NCBI RefSeq assembly: GCF_051020955.1
Contig: NC_135020.1
Span: forward strand, 3,285,501-3,349,500
DNA length: 64,000 bases
DNA from: Megalopta genalis
Taxonomy: Eukaryota > Arthropoda > Insecta > Hymenoptera > Halictidae
Reading direction: 5' to 3'
A program made the position numbers and the translations under genes. The notes under the pieces were generated by a model. That model saw only the letters and a list, made by a program, of their open reading frames with translations. It had not been told where the DNA came from and searched no databases. Every line of letters starts with the position of its first letter. The first letter of the stretch is position 1. Positions 1 through 10,177 of this stretch are shown piece after piece.

Positions 1-16
1 TGTTCTTGTTGTTTTT

Positions 17-47
<31 letters not shown>

Positions 48-203
48 TTCTTGTTGTTCTTGTTGTTCTTGTTGTTCTTGTTGTTCTTGTTGTTCTTGTT
101 GTTCTTGTTGTTCTTGTTGTTCTTGTTGTTCTTGTTGTTCTTGTTGTTCTTGTTGTTCTTGTTGTTCTTGTTGTTCTTGTTGTTCTTGTTGTTTTTGTTG
201 TTC

Positions 204-235
<32 letters not shown>

Positions 236-328
236 CTTGTTGTTGTTCTTGTTGTTCTTGTTCTTGTTGTTCTTGTTGTTCTGGTTGTTCTTGTTGTTCT
301 TGTTGTTCTTGTTGTTCTTGTTGTTCGT

Positions 329-359
<31 letters not shown>

Positions 360-694
360 TTCTTCTTGTTCTTCTTGTTCTTGTTGTTCTTGTTGTTGTT
401 ATTGTTGTTGTTGTCCTTGTTGTTCTTGTTGTTCTTGTTGTTCTTGTTGTTCTTGTTGTTCTTGTTGTTCTTGTTGTTCTTGTTGTTCTTGTTGTTCTTG
501 TTGTTCTTGTTGTTTTTGCTGTTCATGTTGTTCTTGTTGTTCTTCTTGTTGTTGTTCTAGTTGTCCTTGTTGTTGTTGTTGTTGTCCTTGTTGTTCTTGT
601 TGTTGTTGCCCTTGTTGTTCTTGTTGTTCTTGTTGTTCTTGTTGTTCTTGTTGTTCTTGTTGATCTTGTTGTTCTTGTTGTTCTTGTTGTTCTT

Positions 695-725
<31 letters not shown>

Positions 726-838
726 TTCTTGTTGTTCTTGTTGTTGTTGTTGTTCTTGTTGTTGTTCTTGTTGTTCTTGTTCTTGTTGTTCTTGTTGTTC
801 TGGTTGTTCTTGTTGTTCTTGTTGTTCTTGTTGTTCTT

Positions 839-869
<31 letters not shown>

Positions 870-1294
870 TTCTTCTTGTTCTTCTTGTTCTTGTTGTTCT
901 TGTTGTTGTTATTGTTGTTGTTGTCCTTGTTGTTCTTGTTGTTCTTGTTGTTCTTGTTGTTCTTGTTGTTCTTGTTGTTCTTGTTGTTCTTGTTGTTCTT
1001 GTTGTTCTTGTTGTTCTTGTTGTTCTTGTTGTTCTTGTTGTTCTTGTTGTTCTTGTTGTTCTTGTGGTTCTTGTTGTTCTTGTTGTTCTTGTTGTTCTTG
1101 TTGTTCTTGTTGTTCTTGTTGTTTTTGCTGTTCATGTTGTTCTTGTTGTTCTTCTTGTTGTTGTTCTAGTTGTCCTTGTTGTTGTTGTTGTTGTCCTTGT
1201 TGTTCTTGTTGTTGTTGTCCTTGTTGTTCTTGTTGTTCTTGTTGTTCTTGTTGTTCTTGTTGTTCTTGTTGATCTTGTTGTTCTTGTTGTTCTT

Positions 1295-1325
<31 letters not shown>

Positions 1326-1603
1326 TTCTTGTTGTTCTTGTTGTTCTTGTTGTTCTTGTTGTTCTTGTTGTTCTTGTTGTTCTTGTTGTTCTTGTTGATC
1401 TTGTTGTTCTTGTTGTTCTTGTTGTTCTTGTTGTTCTTGTTGTTCTTGTTGATCTTGTTGTTCTTGTTGTTCTTGTTGTTCTTGTTGTCCTTGTTGTTGT
1501 TGTTGATGTTGTCCTTGTTGTTCTTGTTGTTGTTGTTGTTCTTGTTGTTCTTGTTCTTGTTGTTCTTGTTGTTCCGGTTGTTCTTGTTGTTCTTGTTGTT
1601 CTA
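1..1603. repeat. Left-edge A/B-module block with 609-bp tandem unit
   Basis: This is consensus 9-mer sequence interrupted by two A blocks (around 355-415 and 850-925) and two B blocks (around 510-575 and 1120-1185). The CTAG of the B blocks lies at 557-560 and again 609 bp later at 1166-1169. The A-block TTATTG positions are only 510 bp apart. The two copies therefore differ by 99 bp, exactly eleven 9-mers, all in the plain TTGTTCTTG stretch. From 1186 the sequence is plain 9-mer with GATC and GTCC variants, leading into the A block at about 1602. It is cut by the window start, so it is probably the tail of another HOR copy. Confidence 0.85.
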
Positions 1604-1700
1604 GATGTTCTTGTTGCTCTTGTTGTTCTTCTTGCTCTTCTTGTTCTTCTTGTTCTTCTTGTTCTTGTTGTTCTTGTTGTTGTTATTGTTGTTGTTGTCC

Positions 1701-1903
1701 TTGTTGTTCTTGTTGTTCTTGTTGTTCTTGTTGTTCTTGTTGTTCTTGTTGTTCTTGTTGTTCTTGTTGTTCTTGTTGTTCTTGTTGTTCTTGTTGTTCT
1801 TGTTGTTCTTGTTGTTCTTGTTGTTCTTGTTGTTCTTGTTGTTCTTGTTGTTCTTGTTGTTCTTGTTGTTCTTGTTGTTCTTGTTGTTCTTGTTGTTCTT
1901 GTT
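1701..1903. repeat. Homogeneous TTGTTCTTG tract
   Basis: About 22 consecutive consensus 9-mers with no visible substitution, between the A block and the GATC that opens the C module. Confidence 0.9.
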
Positions 1904-1936
1904 GATCTTGTTGTTCTTGTTGCTCTTGTTGCTCTT

Positions 1937-1967
<31 letters not shown>

Positions 1968-2381
1968 TTGTTCTTGTTGTTCTTGTTTTTGTTGTTCTTG
2001 TTGTTGTTGTTCTTGTCGTTGTGGTTGTTGCTGTTCCTGTTGTTGTTGTTGTTCTTGTTGTTCTTGTTGTTGTTGTTCATGTGGTTCTTGTTGTTGTTGC
2101 TCTTGCAGTTCTTGTTCTTGTTGTCCTTGTTGTTCTTTCTGTTCTTGTTGTTGTTGTTGTTGTTGTCCTTGCCGTTGTTGTTGTTCTTGCTGCTCTTGTT
2201 GCTCTTGTTGATCTTGTTGTTCTTGTTGTTCTTGTCGTTCTTGTTGCTCTTGTTGCTTTTGTTGCTCTTGTTGCTGTTGTTGTTGTTGCTCTTGTTGCTG
2301 TTGTTGTTGTTGTTGTTGATCTTGCTGTTCTTGTTCTTGTTGTTCTTGTTGTTCTTGTTGTTCTTGCTGGTCATGTTGATC
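1904..2381. repeat. C module copy 1
   Basis: Opens with GATC and GCTC variants, then TTGTTTTTG, TGTCGTTGTGG, TTCATGTGG, CTTGCAG, TTCTTTCTG (2133), TTGCCGTTG, CTTGCTGCTC, TTGTCGTTC, TTGCTTTTG and CTTGCTGGTCATGTTGATC. It is the most sequence-complex part of the satellite, about 478 bp, and can serve as an anchor for aligning HOR copies. Confidence 0.88.
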
Positions 2382-2408
2382 TTGTTGTTGTTGTTGTTGT
2401 TGTTGTTG
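2382..2408. repeat. (TTG)9 tract after C
   Basis: Nine TTG triplets between GATC and TCC, the shortest allele class of this tract. Confidence 0.85.
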
Positions 2409-2577
2409 TCCTTGTTGTTCTTGTTGTTCTTGTTGTTCTTGTTGTTCTGGTAGTTCTTGTTGCTCTTGTTGTTCCTGTTGTTCTTGTTGTTCTAGTTGTT
2501 CTTGTTGTTCTTGTTGTTCCGGTTGTTCTTGTTGTTCTTGTTGTTCTTGTTGTTCTTGATGTTCTTGTTGTTCTTGT

Positions 2578-2835
2578 TGTTCTCGTTGTTCTTGTTGTTC
2601 TCGTTGTTCTCGTTGTTCTCGTTGTTCTCGTTGTTGTTCTTGTTGTTCTCGTTGTTCTCGTTGTTCTCGTTGTTCTCGTTGCTCTCGTTGTTCTCATTGT
2701 TCTCGTTGCTCTCGTTGTTCTCGTTGTTCTCATTGTTCTCGTTGTTCTCGTTGTTCTCGTTGTTCTCGTTGTTCTCGTTGTTCTCGTTGTTCTCGTTGTT
2801 CTCGTTGTTCTCGTTGTTCTCGTTGTTCTCGTTGT
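2578..2835. repeat. E array: CpG-bearing TTGTTCTCG monomers
   Basis: Nearly every 9-mer here carries TCG in place of TTG, giving one CpG per 9 bp. Two monomers have TCA (2694-2696 and 2730-2732), the product expected from loss of a CpG by C-to-T change on the minus strand. It ends at TAATTG (2844). Confidence 0.9.
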
Positions 2836-2855
2836 TCTTGTTGTAATTGTTGTTC

Positions 2856-2896
<41 letters not shown>

Positions 2897-3257
2897 CTTG
2901 CTGTTCTTGTTGTTCTTGTTGTTCTTGTTGTTCTTGTTGTTCTTGTTGTTCTTGCTGTTCTTGTTGTTCTTGTTGTTCTTGTTGTTCTTGTTGTTCTTGT
3001 TGTTCTTGTTGTTCTTGATGTTCTTGATGTTCTCGTTGTTCTCGTTGTTGTTCTCGTTGTTCTCGTTGTTCTCGTTGTTCTCGTTGTTCTCGTTGTTCTC
3101 GTTGTTCTCGTTGTTCTCGTTGTTCTCGTTGTTCTCGTTGTTCTCGTTGTTCTCGTTGTTCTCGTTGTTCTTGTTGTTCTTGTTGTTCTTGTTGTTCTTG
3201 TTGTTCTTGTTGTTCTTGTTGTTCTTGTTGTTCTTGTTGTTCTTGTTGTTCTTGTTG

Positions 3258-3570
3258 TTCTTCTCGTTCTTGTTGGCCTTGTTCTTCTTGTTGTTCTATT
3301 TGTTTTTGTTGATCTTGTTGCTCTTGTTGTTCTTGTTGTTGTTCTTGTTGATCTTGTTGTTCTTGCTGTTCTTGTTGTTCTTGCTGTTCTTGTTGTTCTT
3401 GTTGTTCTTGTTGTTCTTGTTGTTCTTGTTGTTCTTGTTGTTCTTCTTGTTCTTGTTGGCCTTGTTCTTCTTGTTGTTCTATTTGTTTTTGTTGATCTTG
3501 TTGCTCTTGTTGTTCTTGTTGTTGTTCTTGTTGATCTTGTTGTTCTTGCTGTTCTTGTTGTTCTTGCTGT
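3258..3570. repeat. G module, tandem pair
   Basis: Each G reads CTTGTTGGCCTTG, then TTCTATTTGTTTTTG, GATC variants and CTTGCTG pairs, about 130 bp. Further copies with the same landmarks lie at 7752, 7998, 10304, 18382, 18593, 22590, 23216, 30812, 32880, 53098 and 54396. Shortened forms without TTCTATTTG are at 46028 and 51430. Confidence 0.85.
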
Positions 3571-3714
3571 TCTTGTTGTTCTCGCAGTTCTCGTTGTTCT
3601 CGTTGTTCTCGTTGTTCTCGTTGTTCTCGTTGTTCTCGTTGTTCTCGTTGTTCTCGTTGTTCTCGTTGTTCTTGTTGTTCTTGTTGTTCTTGTTGTTCCT
3701 GTTGTTCTTGTTGT

Positions 3715-3840
3715 TCTTGTTGCTCTTGTTGCTCTTGTTGCTCTTGTTGATCTTGTTGCTCTTGTTGCACTTGTTGCTCTTGTTGCTCTTGTTGCTCTTT
3801 TTGCTCTTGTTGGGCTTGTTGTTCTTGTTTTTCTTGTTGT
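3715..3840. repeat. H module
   Basis: A run of TTGCTC variants containing TTGCACTTG, CTCTTTTTGCTC and TTGGGCTTG. Other copies have their TTGCAC at about 8313, 10583, 18907, 23511, 25471, 31099, 33140, 36122, 38048, 42409, 53395, 54693 and 55999. On the minus strand TTGCAC gives a GTG in the Glu-Gln-Gln frame, which is why many apparent minus-strand open frames begin here. Confidence 0.85.
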
Positions 3841-3883
3841 TCTTGTTGTTCTTGTTGTTCTTGTTGTTCTTGTTGTTCTTGTT

Positions 3884-4000
3884 GTCCTTGTTTTTGTTGT
3901 TCTTGTTGTTGTTGTTGTTCTTGCTGTTCTTGTTCTTGTTTTTCTTGCTGTTCATGCTGTTCTTGCTGTTCATGTTGTTATTGTTGTTGTTGTTGTCGTC
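3884..4000. repeat. I module
   Basis: Reads CCTTGTTTTTG, then CTTGTTTTTCTTGCTG, TTCATGCTG, TTCATGTTG and TTATTG. Copies lie at about 10754, 19023, 23620, 25579, 33267, 36231, 38157 and 42536; a modified form with extra CTTGCTG units is at 54852-54993. The CAT strings create ATG codons on the minus strand in the Asn-Asn-Lys frame. Confidence 0.85.
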
Positions 4001-4082
4001 CTTGTTGTTCTTGTTGTTCTTGTTGTTCTTGTTGTTCTTGTTGTTCTTGTTGTTCTTGTTGTTCTTGTTGTTCTTGTTGCTC

Positions 4083-4460
4083 TTGTTATTCTTGCTGTTC
4101 TTGTTCTTGTTGTTCTTGTTGCTCTTGTTGTTGTTGTTCTACTTGTTCTTGTTGTTGTTGTTGTTCTTGTTGTTCTTGTTGTTCTTGTTCTTCTTGTTGG
4201 GCTTGTTGTTCTTGTTGTTCTTGTTGTTCTTGCTGTTGTTGTTCTTGTTGTTGTTGTTGATCTTGTTGTTGTTGTTGTTGCACTTGCTGTTCTTGTTGTT
4301 GTTGTTGTTGTTCTTGTTGTTGTTGTGCTTGTTGTTCTTGTTGTTCTTGTTGTTCTTGTTGTTCTTGCTGTTCTTGTTGTTCTTGCTGTTCTTGTTGTTC
4401 TTATTGTTCTTGTTGCTCTTGTTGTTCTTGTTGTTCTTGTTGTTCCTGTTCTCGTTGTTG
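4083..4460. repeat. J and K modules
   Basis: J: TTATTCTTGCTG, TTCTACTTG, TTGGGC, a GATC variant, TTGCACTTGCTG and TGTGCTTG. K: TTCTTATTG, GCTC and TTCCTGTTCTCG. J copies at about 10980, 19246, 23820, 25797, 33467, 36449, 38376 and 42771; K copies at about 11290, 19550, 24128, 24920, 26110, 26585, 36760, 37373 and 43050. J and K are missing from HOR copy 2. Confidence 0.82.
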
Positions 4461-4465
4461 TTCTT

Positions 4466-4496
<31 letters not shown>

Positions 4497-4743
4497 TTCT
4501 TGTTGTTCTTGTTGTTCTTGTTGTTCTTGTTGTTCTTGTTGTTCTTGTTGTTCTTGTTGTTCTTGTTGTTCTTGTTGTTCTTGTTGTTCTTGTTGTTCTT
4601 GTTGTTCTTGTGGTTGTTGTTGTTGTTGTCCTTGTTGTTCTTGTTGTTCTTGTTATTCTTGTTGTTCTTGTTGTTCTTGTTGTTCTTGTTGTTCTTGTTG
4701 TTCTTGTTGTTCTTGTTGTTGTTGTTGTTGTTCTTGTTGTTCT

Positions 4744-4846
4744 TGTTGTTGTTGTTGTAGTTCTTGTTGTTCTTGTTGTTCTTGTTGTTCTTGTTGTTCT
4801 TGTTGTTCTTGTTGTTCTTGTTGTTTTTGTTGATCTTGTTGTTCTT

Positions 4847-4877
<31 letters not shown>

Positions 4878-5045
4878 TTCTTGTTGTTGTTCTTGTTGTT
4901 GTTGTTGTTCTTGTTGTTGTTGTTGTTCTTGCTGTTCTTGTTGTAGTTGTTGTTCTTGTCCTTGTTGTTCTTGTGGTTCTTGTTGTTCTTGTTGTTCTTA
5001 TTGTTCTTGTTGTTCTTGTTGTTCTTGCTGGTCATGTTGATCTTG
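4744..5045. repeat. M module
   Basis: TTGTAGTTC, TTTTTGTTGATC, GTTGTAGTTG, TTCTTGTCC, TGTGGTTC, TTCTTATTG and CTGGTCATGTTGATC. Copies lie at about 8670, 11640, 19745, 24525, 26210 (partial), 26885 and 36975 (partial). Its CTGGTCATG end matches the end of C, so the two modules probably share an origin. Confidence 0.82.
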
Positions 5046-5308
5046 TTGTTCTTGTTGTTCTAGTTGTTCTTGTTGTTCTTGTTGTTCCGGTTGTTCTTGT
5101 TGTTCTTGTTGTTCTTGTTGTTCTTGTTGTTCTTGTTGTTCTTGTTGTTCTTGTTGTTCTTGTTGTTCTTGTTGTTCTTGTTGTTCTTGTTGTTCTTGTT
5201 GTTCTTGGTGTTCTTGTTGTTCTTGTTGTTCTTGTTGTTCTTGTTGTTCTTGTTGTTCTTGTTGTTTTTGTTGTTCATGTTGTTCTTGTTGTTGTTCTTG
5301 TTGTTGTT

Positions 5309-5440
5309 CTAGTGGTCCTTGTTGTTGTTGTTCTGGTTGTTCTTGTTGTTCTTGTTGTTCCGGTTGTTCTTGTTGTTCTTGTTCTTGTTGTTCTTGTTGT
5401 TCTTGCTGTTCATGTTGTCTTGTTGTACTTGTTGTTCTAG
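5309..5440. repeat. N block 1 (132 bp, CTAG to CTAG, register slip)
   Basis: Starts CTAGTGGTCC, continues through TTCTGG and TTCCGG variants and CTGTTCATGTTGTCTTG, and ends TTGTACTTGTTGTTCTAG. The string GTTGTCTTG is one T short of the expected GTTGTTCTTG, so the triplet register drops by one base near 5418-5419. It closes HOR copy 1. Confidence 0.92.
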
Positions 5441-6035
5441 TTGTTCTTGTTGTTCTTGTTGTTCTTGCTGTTCTTGTTCTTGTTGTTCTTGTTGTTCTTG
5501 TTCTTGTTGTTCTTGTTGTTCCGGTTGTTCTTGTTGTTCTTGTTGTTCTAGATGTTCTTGTTGCTCTTGTTGTTCTTCTTGTTCTTCTTGTTCTTCTTGT
5601 TCTTCTTGTTCTTCTTGTTCTTGTTGTTCTTGTTGTTGTTATTGTTGTTGTTGTCCTTGTTGTTCTTGTTGTTCTTGTTGTTCTTGTTGTTCTTGTTGTT
5701 CTTGTTGTTCTTGTTGTTCTTGTTGTTCTTGTTGTTCTTGTTGTTCTTGTTGTTCTTGTTGTTCTTGTTGTTCTTGTTGTTCTTGTTGATCTTGTTGTTC
5801 TTGTTGTTCTTGTTGTTCTTGTTGTCCTTGTTGTTGTTGTTGATGTTGTCCTTGTTGTTCTTGTTGTTGTTGTTGTTCTTGTTGTTCTTGTTCTTGTTGT
5901 TCTTGTTGTTCCGGTTGTTCTTGTTGTTCTTGTTGTTCTAGATGTTCTTGTTGCTCTTGTTGTTCTTCTTGCTCTTCTTGTTCTTCTTGTTCTTCTTGTT
6001 CTTGTTGTTCTTGTTGTTGTTATTGTTGTTGTTGT

Positions 6036-6255
6036 CCTTGTTGTTCTTGTTGTTCTTGTTGTTCTTGTTGTTCTTGTTGTTCTTGTTGTTCTTGTTGTTC
6101 TTGTTGTTCTTGTTGTTCTTGTTGTTCTTGTTGTTCTTGTTGTTCTTGTTGTTCTTGTTGTTCTTGTTGTTCTTGTTGTTCTTGTTGTTCTTGTTGTTCT
6201 TGTTGTTCTTGTTGTTCTTGTTGTTCTTGTTGTTCTTGTTGTTCTTGTTGTTCTT
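6036..6255. repeat. Homogeneous TTGTTCTTG tract
   Basis: About 24 uninterrupted consensus 9-mers between the A block's GTCC and the B module's TTTTTGCTG. The equivalent tract in other copies has a different number of units (for example 16678-16820 and 28175-28367), so this is a variable-number segment. Confidence 0.9.
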
Positions 6256-6384
6256 GTTGTTTTTGCTGTTCATGTTGTTCTTGTTGTTCTTCTTGTTGTT
6301 GTTCTAGTTGTCCTTGTTGTTGTTGTCCTTGTTGTTCTTGTTGTTGTTGTCCTTGTTGTTCTTGTTGTTCTTGTTGTTCTTGTT

Positions 6385-6417
6385 GATCTTGTTGTTCTTG
6401 TTGCTCTTGTTGCTCTT

Positions 6418-6448
<31 letters not shown>

Positions 6449-6865
6449 TTGTTCTTGTTGTTCTTGTTTTTGTTGTTCTTGTTGTTGTTGTTCTTGTCGT
6501 TGTGGTTCTTGTTGTTCCTGTTGTTGTTGTTGTTCTTGTTGTTCTTGTTGTTGTTGTTCATGTGGTTCTTGTTGTTGTTGCTCTTGCAGTTCTTGTTCTT
6601 GTTGTCCTTGTTGTTCTTTCTGTTCTTGTTGTTGTTGTTGTTGTTGTCCTTGCCGTTGTTGTTGTTCTTGCTGCTCTTGTTGCTCTTGTTGATCTTGTTG
6701 TTCTTGTTGTTCTTGTCGTCCTTGTTGCTCTTGTTGCTTTTGTTGCTCTTGTTGCTGTTGTTGTTGTTGTTGCTCTTGTTGCTGTTGTTGTTGTTGTTGT
6801 TGATCTTGCTGTTCTTGTTCTTGTTGTTCTTGTTGTTCTTGTTGTTCTTGCTGGTCATGTTGATC
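6385..6865. repeat. C module copy 2
   Basis: Same landmarks as copy 1 (TTCTTTCTG at about 6613), 481 bp. One distinct change is CTTGTCGTCC at about 6714 instead of CTTGTCGTTC. Confidence 0.88.

Positions 6866-6904
<39 letters not shown>
6866..6904. repeat. (TTG)13 tract after C
   Basis: Thirteen triplets in the same position between GATC and TCC. Confidence 0.9.
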
Positions 6905-6905
<1 letters not shown>

Positions 6906-7077
6906 CCTTGTTGTTCTTGTTGTTCTTGTTGTTCTTGTTGTTCTGGTAGTTCTTGTTGCTCTTGTTGTTCCTGTTGTTCTTGTTGTTCTAGTTGTTCTTG
7001 TTGTTCTTGTTGTTCCGGTTGTTCTTGTTGTTCTTGTTGTTCTTGTTGTTCTTGATGTTCTTGTTGTTCTTGTTGTT

Positions 7078-7315
7078 CTCGTTGTTCTTGTTGTTCTCGT
7101 TGTTCTCGTTGTTCTCGTTGTTCTCGTTGTTGTTCTTGTTGTTCTCGTTGTTCTCGTTGTTCTCGTTGTTCCCGTTGCTCTCGTTGTTCTCATTGTTCTC
7201 GTTGCTCTCGTTGTTCTCGTTGTTCTCGTTGTTCTCGTTGTTCTCGTTGTTCTCGTTGTTCTCGTTGTTCTCGTTGTTCTCGTTGTTCTCGTTGTTCTCG
7301 TTGTTCTCGTTGTTC
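7078..7315. repeat. E array (CpG-bearing)
   Basis: TTGTTCTCG monomers with one TCA at 7190-7192, ending at TAATTG (7322). Positional equivalent of 2578-2835. Confidence 0.9.
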
Positions 7316-8436
7316 TTGTTGTAATTGTTGTTCTTGTTGTTGTTGTTGTTGTTGTTGTTGTTCTTGTTGTTCTTGTTGTTCTTGTTGTTCTTGTTGTTCT
7401 TGTTGTTCTTGCTGTTCTTGTTGTTCTTGTTGTTCTTGTTGTTCTTGTTGTTCTTGTTGTTCTTGATGTTCTTGATGCTCTCGTTGTTCTCGTTGTTGTT
7501 CTCGTTGTTCTCGTTGTTTTCGTTGTTCTCGTTGTTCTCGTTGTTCTCGTTGTTCTCGTTGTTCTCGTTGTTCTCGTTGTTCTCGTTGTTCTCGTTGTTC
7601 TCGTTGTTCTCGTTGTTCTCGTTGTTCTCGTTGTTCTCGTTGTTCTCGTTGTTCTTGTTGTTCTTGTTGTTCTTGTTGTTCTTGTTGTTCTTGTTGTTCT
7701 TGTTGTTCTTGTTGTTCTTGTTGTTCTTCTTGTTCTTGTTGTTCTTGTTGTTCTTCTTGTTCTTGTTGGCCTTGTTCTTCTTGTTGTTCTATTTGTTTTT
7801 GTTGATCTTGTTGCTCTTGTTGTTCTTGTTGTTGTTCTTGTTGATCTTGTTGTTCTTGCTGTTCTTGTTGTTCTTGCTGTTCTTGTTGTTCTTGTTGTTC
7901 TTGTTGTTCTTGTTGTTCTTGTTGTTCTTGTTGTTCTTGTTGTTCTTGTTGTTCTTGTTGTTCTTGTTGTTCTTGTTGTTCTTGTTGTTCTTGTTGTTCT
8001 TCTTGTTCTTGTTGGCCTTGTTCTTCTTGTTGTTCTATTTGTTTTTGTTGATCTTGTTGCTCTTGTTGTTCTTGTTGTTGTTCTTGTTGATCTTGTTGTT
8101 CTTGCTGTTCTTGTTGTTCTTGCTGTTCTTGTTGTTCTCGTTGTTCTCGTTGTTCTCGTTGTTCTCGTTGTTCTCGTTGTTCTCGTTGTTCTCGTTGTTC
8201 TCGTTGTTCTCGTTGTTCTCGTTGTTCTTGTTGTTCTTGTTGTTCTTGTTGTTCTTGTTGTTCTTGTTGCTCTTGTTGCTCTTGTTGCTCTTGTTGATCT
8301 TGTTGCTCTTGTTGCACTTGTTGCTCTTGTTGCTCTTGTTGCTCTTTTTGCTCTTGTTGGGCTTGTTGTTCTTGTTTTTCTTGTTGTTCTTGTTGTTCTT
8401 GTTGTTCTTGTTGTTCTTGTTGTTCTTGTTGTTCTT

Positions 8437-8467
<31 letters not shown>

Positions 8468-8814
8468 TTCTTGTTGTTCTTGTTGTTCTTGTTGTTCTTG
8501 TTGTTCTTGTTGTTCTTGTTGTTCTTGTTGTTCTTGTTGTTCTTGTTGTTCTTGTTGTTCTTGTTGTTCTTGTTGTTCTTGTTGTTCTTGTGGTTGTTGT
8601 TGTTGTTGTCCTTGTTGTTCTTGTTGTTCTTGTTATTCTTGTTGTTCTTGTTGTTCTTGTTGTTCTTGTTGTTGTTGTTCTAGTTGTTGTTGTTGTTGTT
8701 GTTGTTGTTGTTCTTGTTGTCCTTGTTGTTGTTGTAGTTCTTGTTGTTCTTGTTGTTCTTGTTGTTCTTGTTGTTCTTGTTGTTCTTGTTGTTTTTGTTG
8801 ATCTTGTTGTTCTT

Positions 8815-8845
<31 letters not shown>

Positions 8846-9339
8846 TTCTTGTTGTTGTTCTTGTTGTTGTTGTTGTTCTTGTTGTTGTTGTTGTTCTTGC
8901 TGTTCTTGTTGTAGTTGTTGTTCTTGTCCTTGTTGTTCTTGTGGTTCTTGTTGTTCTTGTTGTTCTTATTGTTCTTGTTGTTCTTGTTGTTCTTGCTGGT
9001 CATGTTGATCTTGTTGTTCTTGTTGTTCCTGTTGTTCTTGTTGTTCTAGTTGTTCTTGTTGTTCTTGTTGTTCCGGTTGTTCTTGTTGTTCTTGTTGTTC
9101 TTGTTGTTCTTGTTGTTCTTGTTGTTCTTGTTGTTCTTGTTGTTCTTGTTGTTCTTGTTGTTCTTGTTGTTCTTGTTGTTCTTGTTGTTCTTGTTGTTCT
9201 TGTTGTTCTTGTTGTTCTTGTTGTTCTTGTTGTTCTTGTTGTTCTTGGTGTTCTTGTTGTTCTTGTTGTTCTTGTTGTTCTTGTTGTTCTTGTTGTTTTT
9301 GTTGTTCATGTTGTTCTTGTTGTTGTTCTTGTTGTTGTT

Positions 9340-9471
9340 CTAGTGGTCCTTGTTGTTGTTGTTCTGGTTGTTCTTGTTGTTCTTGTTGTTCCGGTTGTTC
9401 TTGTTGTTCTTGTTCTTGTTGTTCTTGTTGTTCTTGCTGTTCATGTTGTCTTGTTGTACTTGTTGTTCTAG
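9340..9471. repeat. N block 2 (132 bp)
   Basis: Same length and landmarks as N block 1. The one-base loss is at about 9449-9450. It closes HOR copy 2. Confidence 0.92.
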
Positions 9472-9756
9472 TTGTTCTTGTTGTTCTTGTTGTTCTTGCT
9501 GTTCTTGTTCTTGTTGTTCTTGTTGTTCTTGTTCTTGTTGTTCTTGTTGTTCCGGTTGTTCTTGTTGTTCTTGTTGTTCTAGATGTTCTTGTTGCTCTTG
9601 TTGTTCTTCTTGTTCTTCTTGTTCTTCTTGTTCTTCTTGTTCTTCTTGTTCTTGTTGTTCTTGTTGTTGTTATTGTTGTTGTTGTCCTTGTTGTTCTTGT
9701 TGTTCTTGTTGTTCTTGTTGTTCTTGTTGTTCTTGTTGTTCTTGTTGTTCTTGTTG

Positions 9757-10177
9757 TTCTCGTTGTTCTCGTTGCTCCCGTTGTTCTCGTTGTTCTCGTT
9801 GCTCTCGTTGTTCTCGTTGTTCTCGTTGTTCTCGTTGTTCTCGTTGTTCTCGTTGTTCTCGTTGTTCTCGTTGTTCTCGTTGTTCTCGTTGTTCTCGTTG
9901 TTCTCGTTGTTCTCGTTGTTCTCGTTGTTCTCGTTGTTCTCGTTGTTCTCGTTGTTCTCGTTGTTCTTGATGTTCTTGATGTTCTCGTTGTTCTCGTTGT
10001 TGTTCTCGTTGTTCTCGTTGTTGTTCTCGTTGTTCTCGTTGTTCTCGTTGTTCTCGTTGTTCTCGTTGTTCTCGTTGTTCTCGTTGTTCTCGTTGTTCTC
10101 GTTGTTCTCGTTGTTCTCGTTGTTCTCGTTGTTCTCGTTGTTCTCGTTGTTCTCGTTGTTCTCGTTGTTCTCGTTGT
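9757..10177. repeat. E array pair flanking F
   Basis: Two long TTGTTCTCG runs separated by the F module (CTTGATGTTC twice, 9968-9980). On the 3' side of F, 3-bp expansions (GTTGTTGTTCTCG) occur twice. Confidence 0.9.

Larger units (their letters stand above)
1604..5440. repeat. HOR copy 1 (fullest module order, closed by N block)
   Basis: Modules in order: A (1604-1700), plain 9-mers (1701-1903), C (1904-2381), (TTG)9, D (2445-2525), E array (2578-2835), F (3016), E (3031-3165), G twice (3258 and 3443), E (3578-3665), H (3715-3840), I (3884-4000), J (4083-4330), K (4390-4460), L (4609), M (4744-5045), plain 9-mers, N (5309-5440). This is the most complete order in the left part and serves as reference for the other copies. 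No reading frame in it shows coding features beyond being open. Confidence 0.85.
5441..9471. repeat. HOR copy 2 (lacks I-J-K)
   Basis: A occurs twice (5547 and 5937), followed by plain 9-mers (6036-6255), B (6256-6322), C (6385-6865), (TTG)13, D (6942-7020), E (7078-7315), F (7468), E (7480-7651), G twice (7752 and 7998), E (8137-8222), H (8264-8365), then directly L (8590), M (8670-9010) and N (9340-9471). The I, J and K modules seen in copy 1 are absent, consistent with one internal deletion. N-to-N spacing is 4031 bp. Confidence 0.85.

Noticed and set aside
5309..5440. N block as a mobile element with CTAG target-site ends
   Set aside because: The block begins and ends with CTAG, but there are no inverted repeats, no coding capacity and no copy in a different context. 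CTAG is also common in B, D and O modules. Copying with the HOR unit explains it.
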